Below, one piece after another: positions 36,007 through 45,443 of a DNA stretch of 64,000 nucleotides. Source of the DNA: Phycisphaerae bacterium (GTDB taxonomy: Bacteria; Planctomycetota; Phycisphaerae; UBA1845); NCBI GenBank assembly GCA_029260165.1, contig JAJDDT010000038.1:1-64000 (forward strand), in the 5' to 3' direction. The notes under the pieces are model-generated. The model did not search any database, had not been told where the DNA came from, and saw nothing but the letters and a program-made list of their open reading frames with translations. The first letter of the stretch is position 1. Every line of letters begins with the position of its first letter. Both the position numbers and the translations under genes were made by a program.

Positions 36007-38266
36007 AATTCAAAAGAATGCGATGAGAAGACCGTTTGGTTGGGTCGCAGTGGTGTTGTGTTCGCAGGTGTGCGTCCCGGCGAATGATTGGCCTTCCTGG
36101 CGCGGTCCGGAACAGAGCGGATTGACCCGCGAGAACGGAATCGTCACAAGCTGGTCGCAGGACGGTGAGAACCTTTTATGGAAGGTGCCGGTGGGAGGTC
36201 GGACGACGCCGGTGGTGCACGATGGGCGCGTTTATTCGATCGGTCCGGTCGGTGAACGCGGCAGCCTGCAGGAACGTGTGATTTGTCTCGATGCGAACAC
36301 CGGGCGAACGATCTGGGAGTATCGGTTCAACGTTTTTCACACGGATATTGTGATGAACCGTGTTGGCTGGACCTCGGTGGCCGTCGATCCGGAGACCGGA
36401 AATGTCTATGCGCACGGGACCGGCGGCGAGATGTTGGCGCTCGATCGCGACGGCGGGTTGATCTGGTCGCACTCGATGACGGAGGAGTTCGGACGGATCA
36501 GCGGATATGGGGGTCGCCTGATGACGCCCGTTGTCGACGAGAATCGCGTGGTGGTCAGCTATCTGAATTCGAGCTGGGGACGGCAGGCCATGGGTCGGCA
36601 CCGTTACGTCGCGTTTGACAAGATCAACGGGGATGTTCTCTGGTGGTCGACACCGGGTGGGAAACCGTTGGACACGACGTATGCAACGCCGTTGGTTGCG
36701 GTGATCGATGGCGTGCGTATGCTGATCGCTCCGAATGCGGATGGCAATTGCTACGGGTTGGACGCGCGGACGGGTGAAAGGCTGTGGTCATTCAAACTAA
36801 GCAAACGCGGGTTGAATACATCGCCCGTGGTGTTTGAGAACCACGTCTATTTTTCGCACAGTGAGGAAAACCACGACACGACGAAAATGGGACGGATCGT
36901 CGCCGTAGATGCGTCGAAACGTGGGGATATTACCAAGGATGGCGAAGTTTGGCGGTTCGATGGTGTGACGGCTGGTTACAGCTCGCCCGCCGCTGCCAAC
37001 GGTCGCGTCTATTTCGTCGACAATTCCGCTAATCTTTACGCACTCGATGCCAGGACAGGCAGGCAATATTGGCAGTATGAGTTAGGTCGGGTGGGCAAGG
37101 GGTCGCCCGTTGTGACGGCGGACGGTGTCATCTACGTTGGTGAGCAGAACGGGGTCTTCCATATTCTCAAGGACGAGGGAGACAAGTGTGTGTCACTCGA
37201 TCGCGAGCAATTCTCGCGCGATGACAATCTCGTCGTGGAGTTGTTTGGTTCGCCCGCCGTCGCCGACGGCAGGGTGTATTTCATGACGCGGTACGAGACA
37301 TACTGCCTGGGCCAAAAGAGCACGCCGGGGCAGGAGGCTGCGATCCCGATCGTTGCGGAAAAGGTGTTGAAAGGGCCCGCTGCGATCGAAGCGGGCAAGT
37401 TGCAGATTCGCCCTGCGGAACTGACGTTTCGACCTGGCGAAACGGTCGACGTTCTCGCGTCGTTGGTTCTGCCCGGAAACAAACCGTTGGGCATCCGCAA
37501 CTGTTTTTGGACCGTGGATGGATTCGGAGGCAGAATTGACGTTGAAGGCAGCAAGGGTAATGCCAGGCTGATCGCTCCGGTTGCGTCAGAATACGCGGAG
37601 GGCACCGTGACAGCCGTATGGCAGGATCAGACGGTCAAGGCCCGGGTTCGTGTGATTCCGTCGTTGCCGATTTCGGTCGATTTTGAGTCGATGGCCACCG
37701 GGTCGGTTCCGCCCGGTTGGGTCGGCGTGAAGGGCAAGACGAAGGTTGTCGAACTTGATGGGCAGCATGTCTTGCAAAAACTGTCACCGAAAAAGCGACC
37801 AAGCCCACCGTTTATGCGCATGCGCGGTTACGCGACGCCGCCGATTGAAGGTGGTTGCACGGTGCAGGCCGACATGCTGAGCGAGCAGAAAAAAGTATTC
37901 AAGCCGGACATGGGTCTGATCAACAGCCGATACCGACTGATCGCCATGGGGATGGCGCGAAAGCTGCGAATCGATTCGTGGTCACCCATTCCCCGCGTGA
38001 TGCACGATGCCTCTTTCCAATTCAAACCGGACACATGGTACACAATGATCTTTGACGTCAGGAAACAAGGTAACAACACGCGGGTTCGTGGCAAAATCTG
38101 GCCTCGCGGAGAAGATGAGCCAGAGACATGGGCGATCGAATTCGTCGACACGCATCCAAACAAGAGCGGCAGCGCCGGGTTGTATGCTTATTCCTTCGGA
38201 ACGACGGCAGGCAAAGACGGACCAGCCACCTATTTCGACAATTTTCAGGTGAAACGCAATGATTAA
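35993..38266 (+). CDS. Exported PQQ-type beta-propeller protein with C-terminal lectin-like domain
   Basis: 757 residues; start at 35993 or, with a tidier signal peptide (MRRPFGWVAVVLCSQVCVPA), at 36023. Residues about 30-440 are a beta-propeller of PQQ/BamB-like blades (LDANTGRTIWEYRF, LDARTGERLWSFKL, LDARTGRQYWQYEL). The opening NDWPSWRGPEQSGLTRENGI is typical of planctomycete outer proteins of this class. Residues about 470-560 form an Ig-like domain and about 570-757 a jelly-roll segment. There is no evidence of bound PQQ or catalytic residues. It overlaps its neighbours on both sides (14 and 8 bases), so it is clearly part of the operon. Confidence 0.85.
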   Translation: MRKTEIQKNAMRRPFGWVAVVLCSQVCVPANDWPSWRGPEQSGLTRENGIVTSWSQDGENLLWKVPVGGRTTPVVHDGRVYSIGPVGERGSLQERVICLDANTGRTIWEYRFNVFHTDIVMNRVGWTSVAVDPETGNVYAHGTGGEMLALDRDGGLIWSHSMTEEFGRISGYGGRLMTPVVDENRVVVSYLNSSWGRQAMGRHRYVAFDKINGDVLWWSTPGGKPLDTTYATPLVAVIDGVRMLIAPNADGNCYGLDARTGERLWSFKLSKRGLNTSPVVFENHVYFSHSEENHDTTKMGRIVAVDASKRGDITKDGEVWRFDGVTAGYSSPAAANGRVYFVDNSANLYALDARTGRQYWQYELGRVGKGSPVVTADGVIYVGEQNGVFHILKDEGDKCVSLDREQFSRDDNLVVELFGSPAVADGRVYFMTRYETYCLGQKSTPGQEAAIPIVAEKVLKGPAAIEAGKLQIRPAELTFRPGETVDVLASLVLPGNKPLGIRNCFWTVDGFGGRIDVEGSKGNARLIAPVASEYAEGTVTAVWQDQTVKARVRVIPSLPISVDFESMATGSVPPGWVGVKGKTKVVELDGQHVLQKLSPKKRPSPPFMRMRGYATPPIEGGCTVQADMLSEQKKVFKPDMGLINSRYRLIAMGMARKLRIDSWSPIPRVMHDASFQFKPDTWYTMIFDVRKQGNNTRVRGKIWPRGEDEPETWAIEFVDTHPNKSGSAGLYAYSFGTTAGKDGPATYFDNFQVKRND

Positions 38267-39704
38267 ATCTCTCGCAAGAGTATTGACCCTGTTGGCGGTT
38301 TCCTCGCTGTGTCAGGCGGAGCCTTTGTCGGACGCGAAGCGCGGCGATTGGCCTATGTGGGGCGGATCGCCGGATCGGAACATGGTCTCCGGCGAGCGGA
38401 ACATGCCCGTCAAATGGGATGTCAAGAAGGGAACAAACATCAAGTGGAAAGCACCGCTTGGTTCGCAATCGTATGGCAACCCGGTCGTCGTCAACGGAAG
38501 AATCTACATCGGTACGAACAACAACGGACAACTCCGCAAGGGCATCGAGGGCGACAAGGGTGTGATCGCGTGTTTCAAGGAGACCACCGGCGAATTGCTG
38601 TGGCAGGCGACGCACGACAAGCTGCCGACCGGTCGTGTCAACGATTGGCCTGAGCAGGGAATCTGCTCGTCACCGTGGGTGGACGGAGATCGATTGTACT
38701 ACGTTAGCAATCGATGCGAGCTGGTCTGTGCAGACGTTGCCGGATTCACCGACGGGAAAAACGATGGTCCCTTCAAGGACGAAAAATACAACAAGCCCAA
38801 GGATGCCGACTTCATCTGGAAACTCGACATGATCGAGGAGTTGGGCGTCTTTCCGCACAACCTGGCCACCTCTTCGCCGGTCGGTGTGGGTGACGTCATT
38901 TTTGTCCAAACGTCCAACGGCGTGGATGAGGGACACCTCGTCATGCCCAATCCCTACGCACCCGCCTTCATCGCGGTGGACAAGAACACCGGGAAAGTGT
39001 TGTGGCAGCGCGCGGACCCGGGCGAAAACACGCTGCATGGCCAATGGTCGTCACCATCCTACGGCGTGGTTGACGGCGTGCCTCAGGTGATCTTCGCGGG
39101 TGGCGATGGCTGGTGTTATTCGCTCGATCCAAAGAATGGTGACATTCTGTGGAAGTTCGACCTGAACCCGAAAGGTTCGACGTGGGAACTTGGCGGCAGG
39201 GGAACCAAGAACAACGTCATCTCCACGCCCGTGGTCCATGAGAACAAGGTGTTTCTCGCCGTTGGACAAGACCCTGAGCACGGCGAGGGACCGGGACATC
39301 TATACGCCATCGACGCCACCAAACGCGGAGACATCACCGAATCGGGCAGGATCTGGCACACCGGCGGAGACGATTTCCATCGGACCATGTCCACGGTCGC
39401 CATCGCCGACGGACTGTTGTACATCTCCGATTTGAGCGGGTTTCTATACTGTCTGGATGCGAAAACAGGAAAGCGACACTGGCGATACGATACCTATGCT
39501 GCCATCTGGGGATCACCCTACGTCGTCGACGGAAAGGTGTACCTCGGCACCGAAGATGGCGAGATCATCGTGCTGAAACACGGCCCGAAAATGGAAAAAC
39601 TGGCTGTCAACGATTGCAGCAATTCCGTCTACACCACACCGGTCGCGTCCAACGGTGTGTTGTATGTGGTCAATCGGCGGATGCTGTTCGCGATCAAAAA
39701 GTAG
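38259..39704 (+). CDS. Exported PQQ-type beta-propeller protein
   Basis: 481 residues with signal peptide MIKSLARVLTLLAVSSLCQA. Propeller blades repeat as FKETTGELLWQATH, VDKNTGKVLWQRAD, LDPKNGDILWKFDL and LDAKTGKRHWRYDT. The N-terminal WPMWGGSPDRNM matches the class seen in the preceding gene. An insert at about 140-200 is rich in Lys and Asp. It is probably a periplasmic or surface scaffold, or a redox protein, with no visible active site. It overlaps the previous gene by 8 bases and is followed at 26 bases by a LuxE-like gene. Confidence 0.85.
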   Translation: MIKSLARVLTLLAVSSLCQAEPLSDAKRGDWPMWGGSPDRNMVSGERNMPVKWDVKKGTNIKWKAPLGSQSYGNPVVVNGRIYIGTNNNGQLRKGIEGDKGVIACFKETTGELLWQATHDKLPTGRVNDWPEQGICSSPWVDGDRLYYVSNRCELVCADVAGFTDGKNDGPFKDEKYNKPKDADFIWKLDMIEELGVFPHNLATSSPVGVGDVIFVQTSNGVDEGHLVMPNPYAPAFIAVDKNTGKVLWQRADPGENTLHGQWSSPSYGVVDGVPQVIFAGGDGWCYSLDPKNGDILWKFDLNPKGSTWELGGRGTKNNVISTPVVHENKVFLAVGQDPEHGEGPGHLYAIDATKRGDITESGRIWHTGGDDFHRTMSTVAIADGLLYISDLSGFLYCLDAKTGKRHWRYDTYAAIWGSPYVVDGKVYLGTEDGEIIVLKHGPKMEKLAVNDCSNSVYTTPVASNGVLYVVNRRMLFAIKK

Positions 39705-39730
39705 TCGCTTGTTCGGAGTCAGAAACGCAA

Positions 39731-40828
39731 ATGGTTCAAACGCAGGTGGATTCTGGTTTGGTGTCGAAAATCGACTCGTGGCGTGCACAACTTGACGCGC
39801 ACACGTGCGACATCGTCGCGTGGCATTTCGACCCCGCTACGGGTTGTCCGTTTTGGCTCTCCTACGCCGAAAAACTGGATTGGGACCCGCACAGGGAAAT
39901 TCAGTCGTTTGACGATCTGCGAAAGTTTGAACCGTTTCAAGATGAATGGCTCCGCGGCGGACCCGTTCGACGATGGGTGCCAAAAGCGTTTACCAACGAT
40001 CCTGTCTTCGTTTTTGAGACCGGTGGCAGCACGGGCGTGCCCAAAAGCCGAATCAACGTCAACGATTTTCGCACCGACTACGAACTGTTCAGCCAAACAC
40101 TCTCCGATACCGATTTCCCCCGCCACGCGGATTGGTTGATGCTGGGACCGAGCGGGCCGCGAAGGTTGCGGCTGGCGGTCGAGCATCTCTGTCAACATCG
40201 TGGCGGGATCTGCTTCTGCGTCGATATGGACCCACGCTGGGTGGTCAGGCTGATCAAATCCGGGCGCATGGACCTCATGCATGAGTACAAGGACCACGTC
40301 ATCAACCAGGCCCTGACTCTGCTCCGTGCACACGACAATATTCAATGCCTGTTCGCCACACCGAAACTGCTCGAAGCGCTTTGCGACCGCGTCTCGCTCG
40401 TGAAAATGGGCATCAAAGGCGTGTTCTGCGGCGGAACGCAACTGACGCGACAATTCCACCGATTCGCTCGCGAGGAACTTCTTGAAGAGAAAATTGCGTT
40501 CTGCCCGACCTATGGCAACACGCTGATGGGGTTGGCCTGTCACAAACCGTTCGACCCCGCCGACGACCACTGCGTCATTTATCATCCACCCTGCCCCCGC
40601 GCGATGATCGAGGTCGTCAAACCCGATGAAATCGACACGCTCGCTGATTACGGCGAAGTCGGCAGGGTCAGACTGACAACCCTGACGAAGGAATTTTTCA
40701 TGCCTGGGTTTCTCGAGCGCGACGAAGCCCTGCGACTACCGCCGTGCGAGAAATATCCCTGGGACGGGGTCGGTGATGTGCGACCGTTTTCCGGATTCGC
40801 CACACCCGTTGTTGAGGGTGTCTATTAG
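39731..40828 (+). CDS. LuxE/PaaK-like acyl-adenylating protein
   Basis: 365 residues from the ATG at 39731 (GGAG 12 bases upstream); longer in-frame reading to 39614 would overlap the previous gene and adds nothing recognisable. The phosphate-binding loop FETGGSTGVPKSRINV is of the ANL type, and the later CPTYGNTLMGLA fits the adenylate-binding Y-G-x-T motif. Size and partner (an ALDH/LuxC-like reductase next door) resemble LuxE, which activates an acid and hands the acyl group to LuxC for reduction to the aldehyde. The acid is unknown; with PaaK upstream there are two acid-activating proteins in one operon. Confidence 0.75.
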   Translation: MVQTQVDSGLVSKIDSWRAQLDAHTCDIVAWHFDPATGCPFWLSYAEKLDWDPHREIQSFDDLRKFEPFQDEWLRGGPVRRWVPKAFTNDPVFVFETGGSTGVPKSRINVNDFRTDYELFSQTLSDTDFPRHADWLMLGPSGPRRLRLAVEHLCQHRGGICFCVDMDPRWVVRLIKSGRMDLMHEYKDHVINQALTLLRAHDNIQCLFATPKLLEALCDRVSLVKMGIKGVFCGGTQLTRQFHRFAREELLEEKIAFCPTYGNTLMGLACHKPFDPADDHCVIYHPPCPRAMIEVVKPDEIDTLADYGEVGRVRLTTLTKEFFMPGFLERDEALRLPPCEKYPWDGVGDVRPFSGFATPVVEGVY

Positions 40829-40869
40829 TCCCGGTCAGCCAACGATGAAAATTTCCCGGCAGAAAAGCC

Positions 40870-42291
40870 ATGCTTCATATTCCAATACTGCGACAAGGTG
40901 TTCCATACAAGAGTGTCGAATCCGTTGAACTCGTCCATCATGCGACGGGCAAGCCGATGGCGGAGGTCAGCCAGGCCAACAGCGGGATGATCGTGCGAGA
41001 CGTCGGGCGGATGCCGGACGATGTGCTGGAATCGTTCACCGTGCGCGAGCTGTTTGAAATGTGTCGCAAGGCGGCCAACCTGTTCATGACAGCCTCGTTA
41101 CCGATCGGCGATCAGCAGCAGTCGTTCAAAGATTACGTCAATCAGTTGTCGGCAGGCACAGGGATGCCGATCACCTACTGTCGGAACAACGCCGGCAAGA
41201 TTCACCGCGTCATGGACGACATCGAAGTCGTCGTCGGCGGTCTGACGCGCGGGTTTGACGTCGGTATCCTCGACAAGGGATTTGGCCGGCACAACGGCGG
41301 AACGCTCAGCTATTTTCGCGATGGCCGGATTTTCGGCGCGGTGCTGCCAAGCAACTCACCGGGGGTGCATTCGCTGTGGATACCCGCGATCGTTCTGAAA
41401 GCACCGATCGTGCTGAAACCCGGACGCGAAGAACCGTGGACGCCCTACCGCATCATCCAATCCCTGATGGCTGCGGGCGTTCCGAAAGAAGCCTTCGGAT
41501 TCTACCCCACCGATCACGCGGGTGCGGGCGAACTGCTACGCGTCACCGATCGCTCGATGATGTTCGGCGACACCAGCACGACGCGTCCGTACGAGAACAA
41601 CCGCAACGTCGAAATTCACGGCCCCGGTTTCAGCAAAATCCTGCTCGACGATGATGCCTCCGAAAACTGGGAACCATTCGTCGATTTGATGGTCGCGTCG
41701 ATCGAGACCAATGGCGGACGGTCGTGCATCAATGCGTCTGCCATCTGGACCCCGAAAAATGGTCGCAGGATTGCCGACGCGGTGGCAAAACAACTCGCCA
41801 AACGAAACGCCCTACCCGCCGTCGATCCGAACGCGACGCTGGCTGCCTTCGCAAATCCGCTGGTAGCTGATCGCATTTCGGAGGTGATTGACCACGGTTT
41901 GCGCGAAGTCGATGCCATCGACCTGACCGAGCAATTCCGCGGGTCACCGCGTTTGGTGAAAAAAGGTCGGATCGCCTATCTGCTCCCGACGGTCGTGTGG
42001 TGTCCGGATCGCGAGCACCCGCTGGCCAACCGCGAGTTCCTGTTCCCCTACGCATCCGTCGTTGAATGTCCAACAGACCAGATGCCGCACGCCATCGGAA
42101 AATCGCTGATCGTGTCCGCCATCACCAGCGACGAGTCTTTCCAAAAATCGTTGATGGCCTGTTCAAACATCGACCGCCTCAACTTCGGTCCGATTCCGAC
42201 CTACAAAATCAGTTGGGATCAGCCACACGAGGGCAACCTTTTCGAACACCTGTACCGACAGCGGGCTTTTCAAAACGAGCCATCTGCATGA
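40870..42291 (+). CDS. Acyl-CoA reductase / aldehyde-dehydrogenase-family protein (LuxC-like)
   Basis: 473 residues. The ALDH fold is shown by the cofactor segment FGAVLPSNSPGVHSLWIPAI followed by LKPG, and by the nucleophile motif TNGGRSCINAS with Cys about 286. It would reduce an acyl thioester or enzyme-bound acyl group to the aldehyde with NAD(P)H. The pairing with the LuxE-like gene (41 bases upstream) and the iron alcohol dehydrogenase (four-base ATGA overlap) makes an acid-to-aldehyde-to-alcohol route the natural reading. The reverse direction, oxidising an alcohol, is possible. Confidence 0.82.
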   Translation: MLHIPILRQGVPYKSVESVELVHHATGKPMAEVSQANSGMIVRDVGRMPDDVLESFTVRELFEMCRKAANLFMTASLPIGDQQQSFKDYVNQLSAGTGMPITYCRNNAGKIHRVMDDIEVVVGGLTRGFDVGILDKGFGRHNGGTLSYFRDGRIFGAVLPSNSPGVHSLWIPAIVLKAPIVLKPGREEPWTPYRIIQSLMAAGVPKEAFGFYPTDHAGAGELLRVTDRSMMFGDTSTTRPYENNRNVEIHGPGFSKILLDDDASENWEPFVDLMVASIETNGGRSCINASAIWTPKNGRRIADAVAKQLAKRNALPAVDPNATLAAFANPLVADRISEVIDHGLREVDAIDLTEQFRGSPRLVKKGRIAYLLPTVVWCPDREHPLANREFLFPYASVVECPTDQMPHAIGKSLIVSAITSDESFQKSLMACSNIDRLNFGPIPTYKISWDQPHEGNLFEHLYRQRAFQNEPSA

Positions 42292-43439
42292 GACCCAGAG
42301 ACCCCGCACTTCCGCCCTGCCTGAAGGCGTCTCCGGTACGCGTCGAATTCGGGTTTGGCAGAATCGATTTGCTGGGACGAATCGCCCGCAACGAGGGTGC
42401 GACGAGGGTACTGGTCGTGACCGATCCCGGGATCGTCAAGGCGGGTCACCTCGAACACGCGAGCGCCTCGTTGAAACAGGCAGGACTCGTTTTTGTCGTG
42501 TACGACGGTGCGAAAGAGAATCCAACCGTCGATCAGATCACCCCAGGCCTCGACGCGGCAGAGCGCGCACACGTCGATTTCCTGATCGGGATAGGCGGCG
42601 GCAGCGCGATGGACTGCTGCAAAGGTATCAATCTTCTGCTGACCAACGGTGGGCGGATTGAGGACTATTGGGGCGTGAACAAACCGATCCAGCCCATGCT
42701 GCCCCAAATCATGGTACCGACGACAGCGGGAACGGGCAGTGAAGCCCAGTCGTTCGCGCTGATTTCCGATGTGCGGACGCACCAGAAGATGGCCTGCGGT
42801 GATCGGCGATTACCGACCGACGGTGGACTGCGACCGCGCGTCGCAATTCTGGATCCGGAGCTAACCTTGAGTGCCCCGGGAAAGGTCGCAGCCACCGCGG
42901 GTATCGACGCCGTCGCCCACGCCGTCGAAAGCGCGGGATGCAACGTCCGAACCGACGTGTCGCGAGCGTTTTCGCGCGAAGCGTGGCGACTGCTCGACTC
43001 GGTGTTCGAGACTTCCATGCTCGACTCGAAAAACGATCAGGCGCGGGCGGACATGCTGCTCGGAGCGCACCTCGCCGGCGCTGCCATCGAGTCGGCGATG
43101 CTCGGCGCAGCCCACGCTTGTGCGAACCCGCTAACCGCCCATTGTGGATTACCCCATGGCGAAGCCGTCGGTTTGATGCTCCCGCATGTGATCCGTTTCA
43201 ACGGAGCCAATGGCGAGAACCCATACAGCGACCTTTGCAGCGACACCGAGGAATTGATCTGGCGCGTGACGCGAATGCGGGAGGCTGCGGGACTGTCGTC
43301 GAGATTATCGGAACATCGCGTTACCGAGGACATGATCGACACATTGGCATCGGTCGCGGAAAGACAGTGGACCGCCCGGTTTAACCCTCGGCCTGTCGAC
43401 GCAGCCTCACTTGCCGGGATATACAGAGCCGCCTTTTGA
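42288..43439 (+). CDS. Iron-containing alcohol dehydrogenase
   Basis: 383 residues from the ATG at 42288, which overlaps the stop of the reductase gene. Family III ADH features: Rossmann-like GIGGGSAMDCCKGI (about 99-112), MVPTTAGTGSEAQSFAL, and metal ligands in GIDAVAHAVES and HCGLPHGEAVGLMLPH. It interconverts an aldehyde and an alcohol with NAD(P)H and Fe(II) or Zn. Last gene of the first part of the cluster; a 95-base gap with a promoter-like site follows. Confidence 0.92.
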   Translation: MRPRDPALPPCLKASPVRVEFGFGRIDLLGRIARNEGATRVLVVTDPGIVKAGHLEHASASLKQAGLVFVVYDGAKENPTVDQITPGLDAAERAHVDFLIGIGGGSAMDCCKGINLLLTNGGRIEDYWGVNKPIQPMLPQIMVPTTAGTGSEAQSFALISDVRTHQKMACGDRRLPTDGGLRPRVAILDPELTLSAPGKVAATAGIDAVAHAVESAGCNVRTDVSRAFSREAWRLLDSVFETSMLDSKNDQARADMLLGAHLAGAAIESAMLGAAHACANPLTAHCGLPHGEAVGLMLPHVIRFNGANGENPYSDLCSDTEELIWRVTRMREAAGLSSRLSEHRVTEDMIDTLASVAERQWTARFNPRPVDAASLAGIYRAAF

Positions 43440-43467
43440 CGCGGGCATGTCGTCAACAGCCCGGTGT

Positions 43468-43476
43468 GTTACAATG
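43468..43476 (+). promoter_or_regulatory. Possible extended -10 promoter before the radical-SAM gene
   Basis: TGTTACAAT: TACAAT (five of six to consensus) with TGn directly upstream. There is no -35 at a fitting distance; TTGACG at 43437 is 28 bases away. It would give a leader of about 50 bases ahead of the ATG at 43535. Confidence 0.3.
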
Positions 43477-43534
43477 CGGGCAGGTCAAGCGAGCGACGGT
43501 TTGAGACGAGATTTTCCAGGCGAAAGAGGTCGGC

Positions 43535-44857
43535 ATGCAATTGGACGTCGCAGGAGACGACGCGAAGACGGAAATCGGCAATTATTTCGTCTCGAATTAT
43601 CCCCCGTTCTCGACCTGGTCGCCCAAACATCTGCCGGCGGTCTCCGAGGTGTTGGCAGCGCCCGTGGCTGCCGACGACCGTCCTGTGGGGCTGTACATTC
43701 ACATTCCGTTTTGTCGCAAACGGTGCAAATTCTGCTATTTCCGCGTTTACACCGACAAAAACTCGAAAGACGTTGAGACGTACGTTCAGTCTTTGGCGAA
43801 TGAAGTGGCTTTGTACGCCGAGCAACGGGCGCTGGCGGATCGAACGTTTGAATTCGTCTATTTCGGTGGTGGGACACCGTCGTTTTTGAGCAGCGATCAG
43901 ATTGAAGGGCTGGTTGAACGAATCGGGCGTCACTGGTCGTGGGAAAAAGCGCGCGAGGTGACGTTCGAGTGTGAGCCTGGGACGTTGAAAAAGAGCAAGC
44001 TCGAAGCCATCAAACGGATTGGAGTGACGCGTCTCAGTTTGGGTGTCGAACATTTTGATGATGCGATTCTCGAGGAGAACGGTCGGGCGCATCATGCGCC
44101 GGAGGTTTATCGGGCGTACGCGTGGGCGCGCGAGGTGGGATTCGACCAGATCAATATCGATCTGATCGCGGGAATGGTGGGCGATACGGAGCCGACGTGG
44201 AAAGCGACAGTTGAGGAGGCGCTCAGACTCGAGCCTGACAGCGTAACGATTTATCAAATGGAGCTGCCGCACAATACGGTGATTTCACGGGGGATGAAGG
44301 AAACGGGGGCACCCACACCGGTGGCAGACTGGGCGACCAAGCGGGCGTGGGTGGCGTATGCGTTTGAGCAGTTTGAAAAGGCGGGCTATCGGGTCTCGAG
44401 TGCCTACACGATGTCCAGGCCATCCGAGCACAGTGGTTTTGTTTATCGCGACGCGGTGTGGCATGGGGCGGACCTGATCGGCACGGGGGTGGCGTCGTTT
44501 TCGCATTTGTCGGGTGTGCATTATCAGAATCTGGATAATTGGGGCGACTACGTTGATTACCTGCAACGGGGTGAGCTGCCGATTTCGCGGGCGTTGCCCG
44601 TGACGTCCAGACAATCGCTGATTCGCGAGTTGATTCTGCAGATGAAACTGGGCGAGGTGTCGGTCGGCTATTTTCGCGACAAGTTTGGCGAGGACGTGAC
44701 CGCGACGTATGCTGACGTATTGAAAAACCTGCGCGACAAGGGCTATCTTGATTTTGACGCGGACCATATTCGTCTGACGCGGGACGGACTGTTGCGTGCG
44801 GATGGGATGTTGCCCTGTTTTTTCGAGCCTGAGCATCGGGAGATTCGGTACACATGA
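43535..44857 (+). CDS. HemN/HemW-like radical SAM protein
   Basis: 440 residues. The 4Fe-4S cluster motif is CRKRCKFCYF (Cys 60, 64, 67), followed by VYFGGGTPSFL, FECEPGTL and RLSLGVEHFDD, the standard coproporphyrinogen-oxidase-like radical SAM barrel. A C-terminal HemN domain contains VWHGADLIGTGVASFSHLSG. Relatives include HemN itself, the heme chaperone HemW and class C methyltransferases in biosynthetic clusters. Its place between an alcohol dehydrogenase and a chorismate-lyase-like gene argues for a dedicated tailoring role rather than heme synthesis, but this is inference. AAAGAGGT precedes the ATG; the stop overlaps the next gene (ATGA). Confidence 0.87.
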   Translation: MQLDVAGDDAKTEIGNYFVSNYPPFSTWSPKHLPAVSEVLAAPVAADDRPVGLYIHIPFCRKRCKFCYFRVYTDKNSKDVETYVQSLANEVALYAEQRALADRTFEFVYFGGGTPSFLSSDQIEGLVERIGRHWSWEKAREVTFECEPGTLKKSKLEAIKRIGVTRLSLGVEHFDDAILEENGRAHHAPEVYRAYAWAREVGFDQINIDLIAGMVGDTEPTWKATVEEALRLEPDSVTIYQMELPHNTVISRGMKETGAPTPVADWATKRAWVAYAFEQFEKAGYRVSSAYTMSRPSEHSGFVYRDAVWHGADLIGTGVASFSHLSGVHYQNLDNWGDYVDYLQRGELPISRALPVTSRQSLIRELILQMKLGEVSVGYFRDKFGEDVTATYADVLKNLRDKGYLDFDADHIRLTRDGLLRADGMLPCFFEPEHREIRYT

Positions 44858-45435
44858 CGAGGCCGGGACAGGGGATTGAATCGGAAACGGACGGACTGCT
44901 GGGACTGGCGACGGTGTGTCGTGGTTTCTTTCAGGCGGACGATGCCTGCCGGTCGGCGCATGTGGTGACGTCGCGGGATGTTCCAGCGCCGTTTGACAGT
45001 CTGCTGGTTCACGAGAATCACATGACCTCAACGCTGGTCGGTCACTACGGGCAACCCGTCAGGCTCGATGTGCTCAAGGTCGAAGAGACGGATGACTGGT
45101 ATAGCCGACTGATTTTGTTGACGCTGGCGGAGACGGGTCAGGTGGTTGAGTTGGGGGTCGCGCGGATTCGTCTGGATACCCTTGGCGGTGACGTTCGGGA
45201 CATGGTCGTTTCGCAGCGTCAGCCATTGGGGGACATTTTGATCGAGCACGATGTATTGCGGACGATTCACCCGCAGTGGTATTTTCGATTTGGGGCGGAC
45301 CATCCGTTTCTGGCGCATTTTGATTCCAATGGCAAGACGGGGGGATACGGGCGGATTGGCGTGATCAGGGTTTCGGGCAAACCTGTGATCGATGTTTTGG
45401 AAGTGGTCGCGGATGTTTCGGTGGAGGGGAGATAA
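44854..45435 (+). CDS. Chorismate-lyase-like protein (DUF98 family)
   Basis: 193 residues. The DUF98/UbiC-like pattern is visible: FDSLLVHENHMTSTL (about 49-63), DDWYSRLILLTL, GQVVELGVARIRLDTL, and QRQPLGDILIEHDV with the conserved Gly. UbiC members split chorismate into pyruvate and 4-hydroxybenzoate; DUF98 relatives are less well characterised and may bind or make related hydroxybenzoates. Translationally coupled to the radical-SAM gene (ATGA) and 8 bases before the halogenase-like gene. If it makes a hydroxybenzoate, the PaaK, LuxE/LuxC and thioesterase genes of the block would fit as downstream steps. Confidence 0.72.
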   Translation: MTRPGQGIESETDGLLGLATVCRGFFQADDACRSAHVVTSRDVPAPFDSLLVHENHMTSTLVGHYGQPVRLDVLKVEETDDWYSRLILLTLAETGQVVELGVARIRLDTLGGDVRDMVVSQRQPLGDILIEHDVLRTIHPQWYFRFGADHPFLAHFDSNGKTGGYGRIGVIRVSGKPVIDVLEVVADVSVEGR

Positions 45436-45443
45436 CGACAGTC

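Noticed and set aside
35993-39704. PQQ-dependent alcohol dehydrogenases
   Set aside because: The blades match BamB-like propellers; no Cys-Cys ring, catalytic Asp motif or heme c site (CxxCH) was seen.
43437-43476. TTGACG ... TACAAT as a full promoter before the radical-SAM gene
   Set aside because: Spacing is 28 bases, too long for a sigma-70 promoter; only the extended -10 reading was kept, with low confidence.
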